Assembly (NCBI GenBank): GCA_026388985.1
Contig: JAPLIS010000013.1
Span: forward strand, 1 to 64,000
DNA from: Candidatus Babelota bacterium
GTDB lineage: Bacteria > Babelota > Babeliae > Babelales > Vermiphilaceae
Direction of reading: 5' to 3'
Length of the DNA stretch: 64,000 nucleotides
Made by a program: the position numbers and the translations under genes. This document shows, one piece after another, positions 35,891 to 44,310 of the stretch (position 1 is its first letter; each line of letters starts with the position of its first letter). Below the pieces are notes generated by a model. It made no database searches. It was not told where the DNA came from and worked only from the letters and a program-made list of their open reading frames with translations.

Positions 35891-37273
35891 GTGCTCTTGC
35901 TTAATTTTGCTCTCATCCCATGCAACCCCTCTATCTCCTGGCCTTGCTCCAACTTTATACTTTACCCATACTCCACCCTCTAAACGAGCTGCCCCTGCTG
36001 TTGGTTCTGGAGCTACCTTTTGTGCTCCCTGCCAGTAAAAAAGCCCTTTAGGTAGTCTATTGCCCGCTGTATCAATATAATAAAAATTGCTATATTTATT
36101 TAATCCTAAACCACGAAGCCCTATTTCACTACCGGTAACTTTAATGCGAACCATGTCTCCTCGCTCTCGGACATCAAGCCATCCTTCCCATGACCCATCA
36201 GGAAACGTTTGTTCTTGAACAGTTGCTCTTGCCGTGCGTAACCCCTGAAGCGCCGCTGGTGATGCTACTGCGGCTGCTCTTGCTGGCCCCGCTTGTTGCA
36301 TTGAAAATCTAGACGCGGCTACTGGCCTTAAAACAGAAGCAGATTGGCTTAAAATATCCTGATCCATATCATAATCGCCTCTCTTCATTTCCCATCCTTG
36401 CTTACGAGTTGCTAAATCAACATATTTTTTACTACCTAAACTCCATTTAAAAGGTTCTCCTTGCGGGACATTACTAACTTGAACAAGATATTTTCCACCC
36501 TTTTCTTCTGTTTTACCTAATTCATCTACCTTAAAGGCTCCTCCTGAACGCCAATAGTATAAACCTTTTGGCAATTCAATAGTTGGCGCACCAGGGCTCA
36601 CATAAGTAAAGTTTCTTCTGCCATCTTGATTGAGTACTGGCGAACATTGTTTTTCACCACAACTTACTAATGCCCAATCTTGACGGGTTGGAGAATAAAG
36701 CCAACCAAGACCAAAATATTTTCCTGTACCCTCAATAGGTTCAAAACGCAGCTGAACAACTGCTGGTCCTGCTGGCATAGCTCCTTTTTTCTTCATTAGT
36801 TCTGCTAAAGCACTTCTATACGCTTTTTCTTTTTCTTGTGCTGACATTGGAGGTAAAGCTGGTGCGAAACCACCAAGCCTTTGCATTTCTGCTAGCAAAC
36901 CTGGAATAGCTGCTTGCGCTCTACGTTCTTCTTCTCCTGTTCCTCTATCAGTAAAATCCATACCCATAGCTAAAACTGGCCCTCTTGCTGGCATATCTGC
37001 TGGCCTTCTTTCACGAGCATTCGGCGCTAGACTCATACGGCCCATAGCGCGAACCATGTCTTCTTCTCTGGCTGCCCTAGCTGGTCTTTGATCAAAAGCA
37101 GTGCCACAAGTTGCACAGAAACGCGCATCTGAATTATTTAAAAAAGTACATGCTTCGCATGCTTTTTGAGTTGCTTCTTCATAAGATGGTGGCGGCGCTT
37201 CTGCTCCATGCGATATTCCCACAGATCCCAGGCCACAAACAGCAGCCATTGTTAATAATAATAACTTTTTCAT
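35879..37273 (-). CDS. Exported PPxY plus NZF zinc-finger protein with two copies of a beta domain
   Basis: 464 residues. The signal peptide (1-23, ending SHG) is followed at once by PPPSYEEAT (27-35), a PPxY motif of the kind bound by WW domains of Nedd4-type ligases. Next is an NZF finger with Cys39, Cys42, Cys53, Cys56 whose core CEACTFLNN has the Thr-Phe pair used by NZF fingers to bind ubiquitin. A conserved EEDMVRAMGRMSLAP helix lies at about 70-84. Two copies of a beta-rich domain (about 174-246 and 359-420) each end LPKGL(Y/F)YW. It shares its whole N- and C-terminus with the next gene. A host ubiquitin-pathway role is inferred. Confidence 0.85.
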   Translation of the reverse strand: MKKLLLLTMAAVCGLGSVGISHGAEAPPPSYEEATQKACEACTFLNNSDARFCATCGTAFDQRPARAAREEDMVRAMGRMSLAPNARERRPADMPARGPVLAMGMDFTDRGTGEEERRAQAAIPGLLAEMQRLGGFAPALPPMSAQEKEKAYRSALAELMKKKGAMPAGPAVVQLRFEPIEGTGKYFGLGWLYSPTRQDWALVSCGEKQCSPVLNQDGRRNFTYVSPGAPTIELPKGLYYWRSGGAFKVDELGKTEEKGGKYLVQVSNVPQGEPFKWSLGSKKYVDLATRKQGWEMKRGDYDMDQDILSQSASVLRPVAASRFSMQQAGPARAAAVASPAALQGLRTARATVQEQTFPDGSWEGWLDVRERGDMVRIKVTGSEIGLRGLGLNKYSNFYYIDTAGNRLPKGLFYWQGAQKVAPEPTAGAARLEGGVWVKYKVGARPGDRGVAWDESKIKQEHPWK

Positions 37274-37447
37274 CCTAAACCCTTTTTTTTAAAAAAATAA
37301 AAATATAAACCCTCTCTTTAAAAAAGACATACCCAGATTCTATATACTCAAATACAGATATGCCCAGTTACTATTAGCATATCAAATATTTCAAATAGAA
37401 ATCAATGGTTTGCGCAAATAGCAACTTACACCCCACAATAGATAGAT

Positions 37448-37640
37448 AGCTAGAAGAGATTAAAGAGTAAGCACACTTAGATTGCCTATGCTATAACAAT
37501 TGAGGATAAAAAGTGAGCATAAAAAAAGAGGTTGAGCAACTTATATCAGCTACTCAACCTCTTTCTATCTCTTTAAAATAATACTTATATTCTACCCTTA
37601 AAGGCGTATAGCCTTAGTATTATTTTACTATTTCCAAGGG
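37448..37640. repeat. Duplicated segment, copy 2 (orphan ctp 3' end plus terminator)
   Basis: This is the second copy of 35698-35890. Positions 37448-37474 hold an orphan ctp 3' end (AGAAGAGATTAAAGAGTAA) with no ctp gene attached. The gap 37274-37627 between the two paralogous genes is accounted for by this segment and AT-rich upstream sequence. A third, shorter and diverged trace occurs at 39249-39270. Confidence 0.9.
37525..37564 (-). terminator. Terminator of the 37628 gene
   Basis: A 12-bp stem (AAAGAGGTTGAG with CTCAACCTCTTT), the duplicated partner of 35776-35815, with a T run on the minus strand. Confidence 0.8.
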
Positions 37641-39073
37641 TGTTCTTCCTTGATTTTGCTCTCATTCCATTCAACCCCTCTATCTCCTTGCTTGGCACCG
37701 AATTTATATTTTACCCATACTCCACGTTCAAAACGAGCTTCCCCTTCTTGTGGTTTTGGAGCTACTTTTTGTGCTCTCTGCCAGTAAAAAAGCCCTTTAG
37801 GTAGTATATTGCCCGCTGTATCAATATAATAAAAATTGCTAAATTGATTTAATCCTAAACCACGACGCCCTATTGCACTACCGGTAACTTTAATGCGAAC
37901 CCTGTCTCCTTTCTCTGGGACATCAAGCCATCCTTCCCATGACCCATCAGGCGACGCTTTTTCTTGAACTGTTGCTCTTGCCATACGTAACCCCTGAAGC
38001 GCCGCTGGTGATGCTACTGCTGCGGCTGGTCTTGCTGGCCCCGCGCGCCTTGGAGCTCTTATGAAATCTTCTTCAGAGCCTTCTTCTGCTAGAGGAAATC
38101 TTCCTCGTGCTGGTTGCTCTGCCGCCTGCCTTCTTGGGGCAAAATCTCGATAACAGATACCACATTGACCATGCTCTAAATCATGTTGCCCAATAGCAGA
38201 TCCACATCCAGCAGGACATTTTTGTTCAAATTCTTTTCCTCTTCTGGCAAGAAAATCTCTTGCTGCCATCTCTGATGACATATCTGCTCTTGGACCCCTA
38301 CCGCTAACTGCTTCTCCTCCCATCATCGCATCCATGCGACGCGCATATTCCCCTGAAGACATACTACCAGATCGTCCTCCTTCTTGCGCTCTTGCTGGGA
38401 TATCTAATGCTACTGGTTGTTGGCCTTGCCCTGCTAATTGCCGTTCTTGTAACCATTTAACCACTTGTGGTTTTAAATTCCCAGCAGCTTGCGTCATAAA
38501 CTCTTCTTTCGTTCTGCCGAATCGACGAGATGCAGCTGTAGCAATGCCATCAAGAAGATTGTTATAAGCGTTTTCGATTAACTTAAAAGCAGAACCATAA
38601 ATCAAACCTTGATGCATAGATCCAAGCTTTGCAGCGAATGTATTACCAAACAAGCTTTGGTATTCGAATAGATCTGGAGAATCCACCGAACCCAGAATCC
38701 TGAGTCGTGAATTACCTATCTCTGTTATAGAATCAGCCTCTGCCTGAGCGCTTAGTCCATCACTTCTATCTGGCGCAGCCCTTCTTCCTGGAGCTTCCGG
38801 CGCTAGACTCATACCGCGCATAGCGCGAACCATGTCTTCTTCTCTGGCTACCCTAGCTGGTCTTTCTTCTCTGCCTGCTCCAGCTGGTCTTTGATCAAAA
38901 GCAGCGCCACAAATTGCACAGAAACGCGCATCTGCATTATTTAAAAAAGTACATGCTTGGCATTCTTTTTGAGTTGCTTCTTCATAAGATGGTGGCCCTT
39001 CTGATCCATGCGATACACAAACACATCCCAGGCCACAAACAGCAGCCATTGTTAATAATAATAACTTTTTCAT
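37628..39073 (-). CDS. Exported PPxY plus NZF zinc-finger protein, tandem paralogue
   Basis: 481 residues. The signal peptide (1-23) is followed by GPPSYEEAT (PPSY at 27-30) and an NZF finger with Cys38, Cys41, Cys52, Cys55 (CQACTFLNN...CAIC). The EEDMVRAMRGMSLAP helix comes next. A central unique region (about 110-330) has a second four-cysteine motif (CPAGC...CGIC). The C-terminal 130 residues hold one LPKGLFYW domain nearly identical to the neighbour. The centre has no similarity to the neighbour, so the pair shares both ends but differs in payload. AAAGGGTTTAGG precedes the ATG at 39073. Confidence 0.85.
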   Translation of the reverse strand: MKKLLLLTMAAVCGLGCVCVSHGSEGPPSYEEATQKECQACTFLNNADARFCAICGAAFDQRPAGAGREERPARVAREEDMVRAMRGMSLAPEAPGRRAAPDRSDGLSAQAEADSITEIGNSRLRILGSVDSPDLFEYQSLFGNTFAAKLGSMHQGLIYGSAFKLIENAYNNLLDGIATAASRRFGRTKEEFMTQAAGNLKPQVVKWLQERQLAGQGQQPVALDIPARAQEGGRSGSMSSGEYARRMDAMMGGEAVSGRGPRADMSSEMAARDFLARRGKEFEQKCPAGCGSAIGQHDLEHGQCGICYRDFAPRRQAAEQPARGRFPLAEEGSEEDFIRAPRRAGPARPAAAVASPAALQGLRMARATVQEKASPDGSWEGWLDVPEKGDRVRIKVTGSAIGRRGLGLNQFSNFYYIDTAGNILPKGLFYWQRAQKVAPKPQEGEARFERGVWVKYKFGAKQGDRGVEWNESKIKEEHPWK

Positions 39074-39276
39074 CCTAAACCCTTTCTTTGAAAAAAATAA
39101 AAATATAAATTCTTTATTAAAAAAAAACATACCCAGATTCTATATACTCAAATACAAATCTGCCTAGTTACTATCAGTATATTAAATATTTCAAATAGAA
39201 ATCAAGAAAAAGCGTAAATAGCAACACTTGCACCCATCAAATACATAGGCAGCTAGAAGAGATTACAGAGCAACAA

Positions 39277-39317
39277 AAAGCAGGATGGGCATAACCAAGC
39301 TATGCCCATCCTGCTTT
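39277..39317 (-). terminator. Strong terminator of the 39346 gene
   Basis: A perfect 17-bp stem (39277-39293 with 39301-39317; core AGCAGGATGGGCATA) and a 7-base loop. The left A run gives a T run on the minus strand. Confidence 0.9.
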
Positions 39318-39345
39318 ATAGTTCAGACAAATTAATACTCTATTC

Positions 39346-41196
39346 TTATCTATTAGACCTAAGTATCTTCTGATCTATGGTAGGCTCTTGAAACTGAGCC
39401 GGATCCCATACTGTTTTTTTACCTTTAAACAGATTTTCATACTTCCCATTACTAAATTTAAACGTTTTTTGAGTAGTAGGAGTAGGCGCAACCATAACTA
39501 CAACTCTTCTATCACTCAGCTGTTCTGGTATGCGTACCTGATTTGATCCACGCCAATAATACAACCCTTTTGGCAATGCAACAGTTGGCGCACTCGGACT
39601 GACATACATAAAGCTTTTTGAGCCATCTCGATTGAGTACCGGCGAAACTTCTTTGCCATAATTCACCAATACAAAATCTCGATGTTCTGGAGAATAAAGC
39701 CAACCAAGATGATAAGGTTTTTTAGCCCCCCTTATCGGTTTACAACTCAGCGCAAGAGTCGTTTTTCTTGAACCAGCTGGGGCTTGTTGCCTTGAAACTC
39801 TAGGTGCAGCTACAGCGGAACCACCTCCGCCCAATTGGGCGTATGATTGCTTAATATAAGAAGCATATTGTTGCATATGAGGCGTTGCCATTACATCTCT
39901 CTTAGTCCCACCAATATGACCAGAAACGGCATACATGCGACGCAAGAAATTGATATCCCCTTGCGCAGAACGTACCATTTTTTCTCTGACCTTATCAGGA
40001 CGATACACAATACTTACCTCAAGCCCTGAGTTTTTTATAAACTCAATAATATCAGGCCTTTCAAAAAATTCTGCTATCCAAGAGATATCATTAACAAATG
40101 CGCCACCACCAAGCAAGGTGAGATACACTTTTTTCTTACCTAACAGATAAGCGCTTTTGAGAGTACCTTCATACATAGCTCCCAAAACCATTTTGGCAAA
40201 ATTCATGACATTATCTTGGGGCCGCTGACCAGGCTTTAATTCTCTATAATAATGAATAAGATTATAAGCAGAATTAAGAACCTGCGTAATCCTTTGATGA
40301 GTACCCAATGGTATTGACTGTAATAACGCTCCCGTCTTTTTATCTTGGCCTTTGATACAGCTACTTGTTGTTACTATATTAGCATGGGTAAATATACTAA
40401 CCCGCTGCGCATCTGCCGGATTATATATATATCCTTTAAGAGCCTTTAGATCTACCTTTGGTTGTCGCCCAGATTTTTTATCTTGAAGCGCTTTTTTACC
40501 TAAATCATGCAATAAATAAAAATAACTTGGATCTTTTTTACCCTCACTATGGCGACGAATAAAATTTTCAGTAGGCATAAAGTACTTTCTATAAATAGTT
40601 GCCCCTGCCGCCGATATAGATGCCCACTCCCCTTGCACAGGAGCATGTAGCATACCCGTAAGAGATGCTGTCGGATTTTCCATGCCGCCTTCAAGTGGTC
40701 CAAAAAATGTTGATGCTAACTGAAACACCGCCCCATTATTGCGCGGATCAGCTTGCAAAGCGGTAATTTCTGTACATTCTCCACCGCGAGGATCATTATG
40801 AAGAAGAATGTTTAATTGACCTCTGCCTCCAAGAGACCGCACCCCACCTTGTGCTTGTATCCTGGCATTCAATTGCCCAAGCGTTTCACACCTCCATTGA
40901 CCTTCAAATATCGCTTGTCTACGTGGAAATTCAGCAATAAAACGGCGCTTCCAATCTTCAAATGATTTTCGAGACCCTGTCGGCACCTTTGCCAAATAAC
41001 CCTTTTTTTCATTCCAACCAAATGTTGCTCTGAATGAAGACTCACTCATACCAACGACTTCTTTAAAAAAGTCTTCTGCCTGACAGTGCAACCTATGATT
41101 CGACGACAATGACCTTCTTCCTGCTGCCGTATGCGATATAATTACACATCCCAGCCCAAAGGTAGATACTACCGCAAATAATAATAATTTTTTCAT
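39346..41196 (-). CDS. Exported protein with possible macro-like domain and C-terminal LPKGLYYW domain
   Basis: 616 residues with a signal peptide (about 1-22). The central region has LNILLHNDPRGGE (128-140), GAVFQLASTFFGPLEGG (155-171), SAAGATIYRKYF (195-206) and VYLTLLGGGAFVND (357-370). The pairing of a glycine-rich VYLTLLGGG-F loop with an N-terminal acidic loop is reminiscent of macro domains that bind ADP-ribose. I recall similar sequences in protists, but the assignment is tentative. Residues 480-552 form the beta domain shared with the two neighbouring genes (LGWLYSPEHRDF...LPKGLYYWRG). It starts at 41196, where GGGGG lies 5 bases upstream; the longer start would contain that site. 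Confidence 0.75.
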   Translation of the reverse strand: MKKLLLFAVVSTFGLGCVIISHTAAGRRSLSSNHRLHCQAEDFFKEVVGMSESSFRATFGWNEKKGYLAKVPTGSRKSFEDWKRRFIAEFPRRQAIFEGQWRCETLGQLNARIQAQGGVRSLGGRGQLNILLHNDPRGGECTEITALQADPRNNGAVFQLASTFFGPLEGGMENPTASLTGMLHAPVQGEWASISAAGATIYRKYFMPTENFIRRHSEGKKDPSYFYLLHDLGKKALQDKKSGRQPKVDLKALKGYIYNPADAQRVSIFTHANIVTTSSCIKGQDKKTGALLQSIPLGTHQRITQVLNSAYNLIHYYRELKPGQRPQDNVMNFAKMVLGAMYEGTLKSAYLLGKKKVYLTLLGGGAFVNDISWIAEFFERPDIIEFIKNSGLEVSIVYRPDKVREKMVRSAQGDINFLRRMYAVSGHIGGTKRDVMATPHMQQYASYIKQSYAQLGGGGSAVAAPRVSRQQAPAGSRKTTLALSCKPIRGAKKPYHLGWLYSPEHRDFVLVNYGKEVSPVLNRDGSKSFMYVSPSAPTVALPKGLYYWRGSNQVRIPEQLSDRRVVVMVAPTPTTQKTFKFSNGKYENLFKGKKTVWDPAQFQEPTIDQKILRSNR

Positions 41197-41370
41197 AATA
41201 ACCCCCATTATATCTTATAAATATATATACTCTTTACTCTTCTATAAACTATATAGATATACACCCACACTAGCTCATGACCATAGTATATCACCAATAA
41301 ATATATTATGCTAAAGCTATTTTTTAAAATAAAACAAATAGAAACTTTTTCAATGAGGCATGGACACTAA

Positions 41371-41411
41371 AAAGGGGCCTTCTATCTAAAAAGATAGACT
41401 AGACCCCTTTT
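41371..41411. terminator. Imperfect terminator hairpin
   Basis: AAAAGGGG pairs with CCCCTTTT around an inner stem CTATCT/AGATAG with unpaired bulges, followed by TTTT. It sits after the minus-strand gene at 41437. Confidence 0.65.
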
Positions 41412-41436
41412 TTCATTTTTTATTCGTTTTCTCTAC

Positions 41437-41826
41437 CTATTCAATTTCTTGATAGTCATGACTGTAGGCATGAAACTTTCTCCATAGTCGACTTAAACAG
41501 TTGCATACTCCTTTTTTAGCTTGTAAGCTGGCCGCGCGCCACGCTTTGAGCACTATTGAACAGCAACATGGCCGTTTTGGCCCTATTGTCTTGGTATTTT
41601 CTTTCATATGGCTACAATCTACCGGTTCAAAAGTCTGAACAGTCGTTATATCGTTACCTTTGTCATCTAGATGCCAACTAACAGACTTTCTTCTGCCTGG
41701 CTGTTCTCCCCGAACAAGCACCATATCTGATTCTTTACATACATCGAGTGATTCTTGGCATACACCTACACTCATACAAAAACCATGAGACATGGCACAT
41801 ACCATCACCAATATTCTTATTTTCAC
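41437..41826 (-). CDS. Small exported Cys-rich protein with an RVxF-like motif
   Basis: 129 residues with a GTG start after AAGGG. A short signal-like segment (1-17) leads to several cysteines (CQESLDVC, CCC, CNC). At 47-51, KSVSW fits the eukaryotic protein phosphatase 1 docking pattern (basic, x, V, x, F/W). It is followed by an acidic turn (HLDDKGND) and then VQTFEP, an arrangement like that after RVxF motifs in some PP1 regulators. The motif is short and could be chance. No other domain was recognised. Confidence 0.6.
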   Translation of the reverse strand: MKIRILVMVCAMSHGFCMSVGVCQESLDVCKESDMVLVRGEQPGRRKSVSWHLDDKGNDITTVQTFEPVDCSHMKENTKTIGPKRPCCCSIVLKAWRAASLQAKKGVCNCLSRLWRKFHAYSHDYQEIE

Positions 41827-41958
41827 CTAACAACCCTTAACTATCTTTACTTGTGCTGACTATAAGCAAAAAAAATATAACTCAAAAAAATATAACTCAT
41901 GAACACAAGTATAATCAAAAGCGCGAAATAATGCCAATATAATGCATTTTGTGCATTA

Positions 41959-41988
41959 AAAAAGCCCTGCTTATAAACAGGACTTTTA
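41959..41988 (-). terminator. Terminator of the 42036 gene
   Basis: A 10-bp stem AAAAGCCCTG with CAGGACTTTT (one G-U pair) and an A-rich left flank that reads T-rich on the minus strand. Confidence 0.75.
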
Positions 41989-42035
41989 AGTAAAAATTAT
42001 CTAATGTAAATATATAAACAGAGGGGCTGACTGTG

Positions 42036-43040
42036 CTATTTAGTAGGGTCAATATCCATAATTACCGGCAAATGATCACTTGCCCCTGAATATAAAACAT
42101 AACTTCCATCAATCCAGAGATTCCAATTACACCTATTAATATATAATCCATCTAGAGCTTTTCCTGACCAATGAGTAAATGTCGGTTGCGCAATACCCGC
42201 CAAATCAAAGCTATTAATAAAGCCCTGAGAAGCTAAATGTTTAATTGCCTTTCCTGTCTGCTCATTAAAATCAGCACCGATAACCACATTTTTTCCAAAA
42301 TCATAGGTGTGAGCACTATCCACCAGTTCTTGTGCCTCTAATAATCGTGCTTTACCATCTAAATCATCAAAATGTGACCCATAAAATACTAGATTTTTTT
42401 TATGGTATTTACTGAGATCAATTTCAACCTTAATAAAAGAACGAGAATGATGTCCACCATAAGAAAAATTCTTTTTAATAGGTTGAGTCAACAATGGCAC
42501 TTTAGATACTATCATATTACCATATTTTGAGGCAGTATCAGAGGCGCCAGCAAATACACAATACCGGTACCCTAATGTCGCAAGTACAGCAAGAGTCTGT
42601 GGAGAACGCAACTCAACTTCTTGCAAAACTAACACATCTGCATTGATATTTTTAATAACCTCAAAAATAGCCGCAAAACTGCCACCAATTCTATCTCCAA
42701 GCTCTTTTTCTGGCCCACGCCAACAATGAACATTGTATGTTGCTACACGAATAATATCTTTATGAGTTTTTTCTGGTAGAGACAACTGTTTTTTGGAATA
42801 TTTTTTATGCAGCAACTCAACCAATGCTTTAAATTCTGACTGCTTGGCCTTCTTCTGCTTGTGCTTATCTTTTATCTTGAGCACAGAATCAGAATATTCT
42901 GGCAATAGAGCCATGAAGGTACTTTTGACAGATTTTTTTTTCCCTGCATATGTATCGGCAGCAGCAATGAACCCACAGCTCAATAGACACATCGCCAGTA
43001 CTTTAAAAAGGCGTATGTACGGGATTAATAGTATCTTCAT
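42036..43040 (-). CDS. Exported endonuclease/exonuclease/phosphatase-fold protein
   Basis: 334 residues with a signal peptide (about 1-28, ending IAAA-D) and a basic linker. A complete EEP domain follows: VATYNVHCW (Asn), VLVLQEVE (metal-binding Glu), GSHFDD (His), IGADFNE (Asp-Asn) and ASDHLPVIMDI (Asp-His). All catalytic positions of the DNase I/Mg-dependent phosphodiesterase fold are present. The substrate could be nucleic acid, phosphoinositide or sphingomyelin, and sequence alone does not decide. Export of an intact EEP enzyme suggests it acts outside the cell. Confidence 0.87.
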   Translation of the reverse strand: MKILLIPYIRLFKVLAMCLLSCGFIAAADTYAGKKKSVKSTFMALLPEYSDSVLKIKDKHKQKKAKQSEFKALVELLHKKYSKKQLSLPEKTHKDIIRVATYNVHCWRGPEKELGDRIGGSFAAIFEVIKNINADVLVLQEVELRSPQTLAVLATLGYRYCVFAGASDTASKYGNMIVSKVPLLTQPIKKNFSYGGHHSRSFIKVEIDLSKYHKKNLVFYGSHFDDLDGKARLLEAQELVDSAHTYDFGKNVVIGADFNEQTGKAIKHLASQGFINSFDLAGIAQPTFTHWSGKALDGLYINRCNWNLWIDGSYVLYSGASDHLPVIMDIDPTK

Positions 43041-43090
43041 AGCAATACGCCTTTACTGTTATATCTATTGAATATGTCGAGCACGAATTC

Positions 43091-43468
43091 TTAAAAGTTA
43101 AATCCAAAACCAAATCTGATATCTGGCCTTGGCCCAAAATGATGTCTGTCAAAACCAAAGCTAACATGTGGCCTTGGCCCAAAATGATGACGACCACGAT
43201 GACGACCATGACGACCATGACGATGGTGATCATGACTGTGGCTTTCTCTTTCTACCACCCGATACTCTGTTACAGGTTCCACATCCACAGATCTTACAGA
43301 TTCTACATATCTTACCGGCGATGGACAACAATAATCAACAGGTCTCAAACAATATCTTGTGTGAACTACTGGCACTGGCATGCCGAAATCAAAACCAAAA
43401 AATCCAAAAGCATTGGCCATACCAGAGCTACAGACAGCCAACAATAAAGCGTATTTTATTTTATTCAT
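43091..43468 (-). CDS. Exported His/Gly/Phe-rich repeat protein
   Basis: 125 residues with a signal peptide (1-20, ending NAFG). A Cys-containing, Tyr/Val-rich segment is followed by a His/Arg/Gly stretch (HSHDHHRHGRHGRHRG) and two repeats of HHFGPRP-(H/D)-(V/I)-(S/R)-FGF. The His-rich part could bind metal ions. GGAGG lies 8 bases before the ATG at 43468, which rules against the longer start at 43483. Function unknown. Confidence 0.75.
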   Translation of the reverse strand: MNKIKYALLLAVCSSGMANAFGFFGFDFGMPVPVVHTRYCLRPVDYCCPSPVRYVESVRSVDVEPVTEYRVVERESHSHDHHRHGRHGRHRGRHHFGPRPHVSFGFDRHHFGPRPDIRFGFGFNF

Positions 43469-43670
43469 GTCATAAACCTCCATAAATACATTAATATATT
43501 CATAACCCTACTATTTATAGTAAATGAATATAATAAAAAGTCAAGATAGTTTCAGCTTGAAATATTAGATCTTTCTTTACCGCCTAACAATAGTTTTTAT
43601 TGCTTTTTTCAACAGCCTTACGATAGGCTCAAATTACTATCTTATAAGCTTTTTTGAAAGCCTTAAAATT

Positions 43671-44297
43671 ATGAAATCCAAATCTATAATCATAGCGATT
43701 ATGGCAAGCACAATGACTGCTGTTGCCTTTATTTTCTTTATTTTTGGAGAATCAATGCTTACAATAACCCCTATGCAGCCACAACTAACACTACAAAGTA
43801 ACTCTTTTAAAAATGGAGCACCTATCCCACGCACCTATACCTGTGACGGGGAAAATATTTCACCTCAATTAAGCTGGCAATTAAGCAATGAGAATACAAC
43901 TAAACAATCAATAAAAAGCTATGTATTAATAGTGGATGATCCGGATGCTCAAAAAGTTGTTGGTAAAACAGTAGTGCATTGGATGGCTCTTCTTTCTCCC
44001 GAGACCACTCACGTGCCTGAGGGGTTATCAGGCGAAAATCGAGCACCTATTTCTTTTGACACCTCAACAATTATAGAATGCGCTAATGGTCGCAACCAAA
44101 ATTATTATCGTGGACCATGCCCACCACCAGAAAGTGGCATACACACGTATAGGTTCATGCTCTTTGCAACCACACAATCGATGGAAACATTAAAAAACAA
44201 ATTCCTACATGCGTCCGCTACCGGAGAAGAGTTCAAACAAAAAATGGATACCTCAATTATAGTTGAAGCATTACTTACAGGCACCTATCATAGATAG
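43671..44297 (+). CDS. PEBP family protein (YbhB/YbcL, Raf-kinase-inhibitor-like)
   Basis: 208 residues with an N-terminal membrane or signal segment (about 5-27). The PEBP domain contains IPRTYTCDGENISPQLSW, VLIVDDPDA, VHWMALL, RGPCPPPESGIHTYRFMLFA. The DPDA and GPCPPP motifs line the ligand pocket in this family. Bacterial members are of uncertain role. It is convergent with glmS, with 13 bases between stops. Confidence 0.9.
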   Translation: MKSKSIIIAIMASTMTAVAFIFFIFGESMLTITPMQPQLTLQSNSFKNGAPIPRTYTCDGENISPQLSWQLSNENTTKQSIKSYVLIVDDPDAQKVVGKTVVHWMALLSPETTHVPEGLSGENRAPISFDTSTIIECANGRNQNYYRGPCPPPESGIHTYRFMLFATTQSMETLKNKFLHASATGEEFKQKMDTSIIVEALLTGTYHR

Positions 44298-44310
44298 AAT
44301 TCAACCTACT

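Noticed and set aside
43139-43485. Plus-strand Met/Thr/Asp-rich frames opposite the His-rich gene
   Set aside because: They mirror the His/Arg codons of the minus-strand gene, which has signal peptide and GGAGG.
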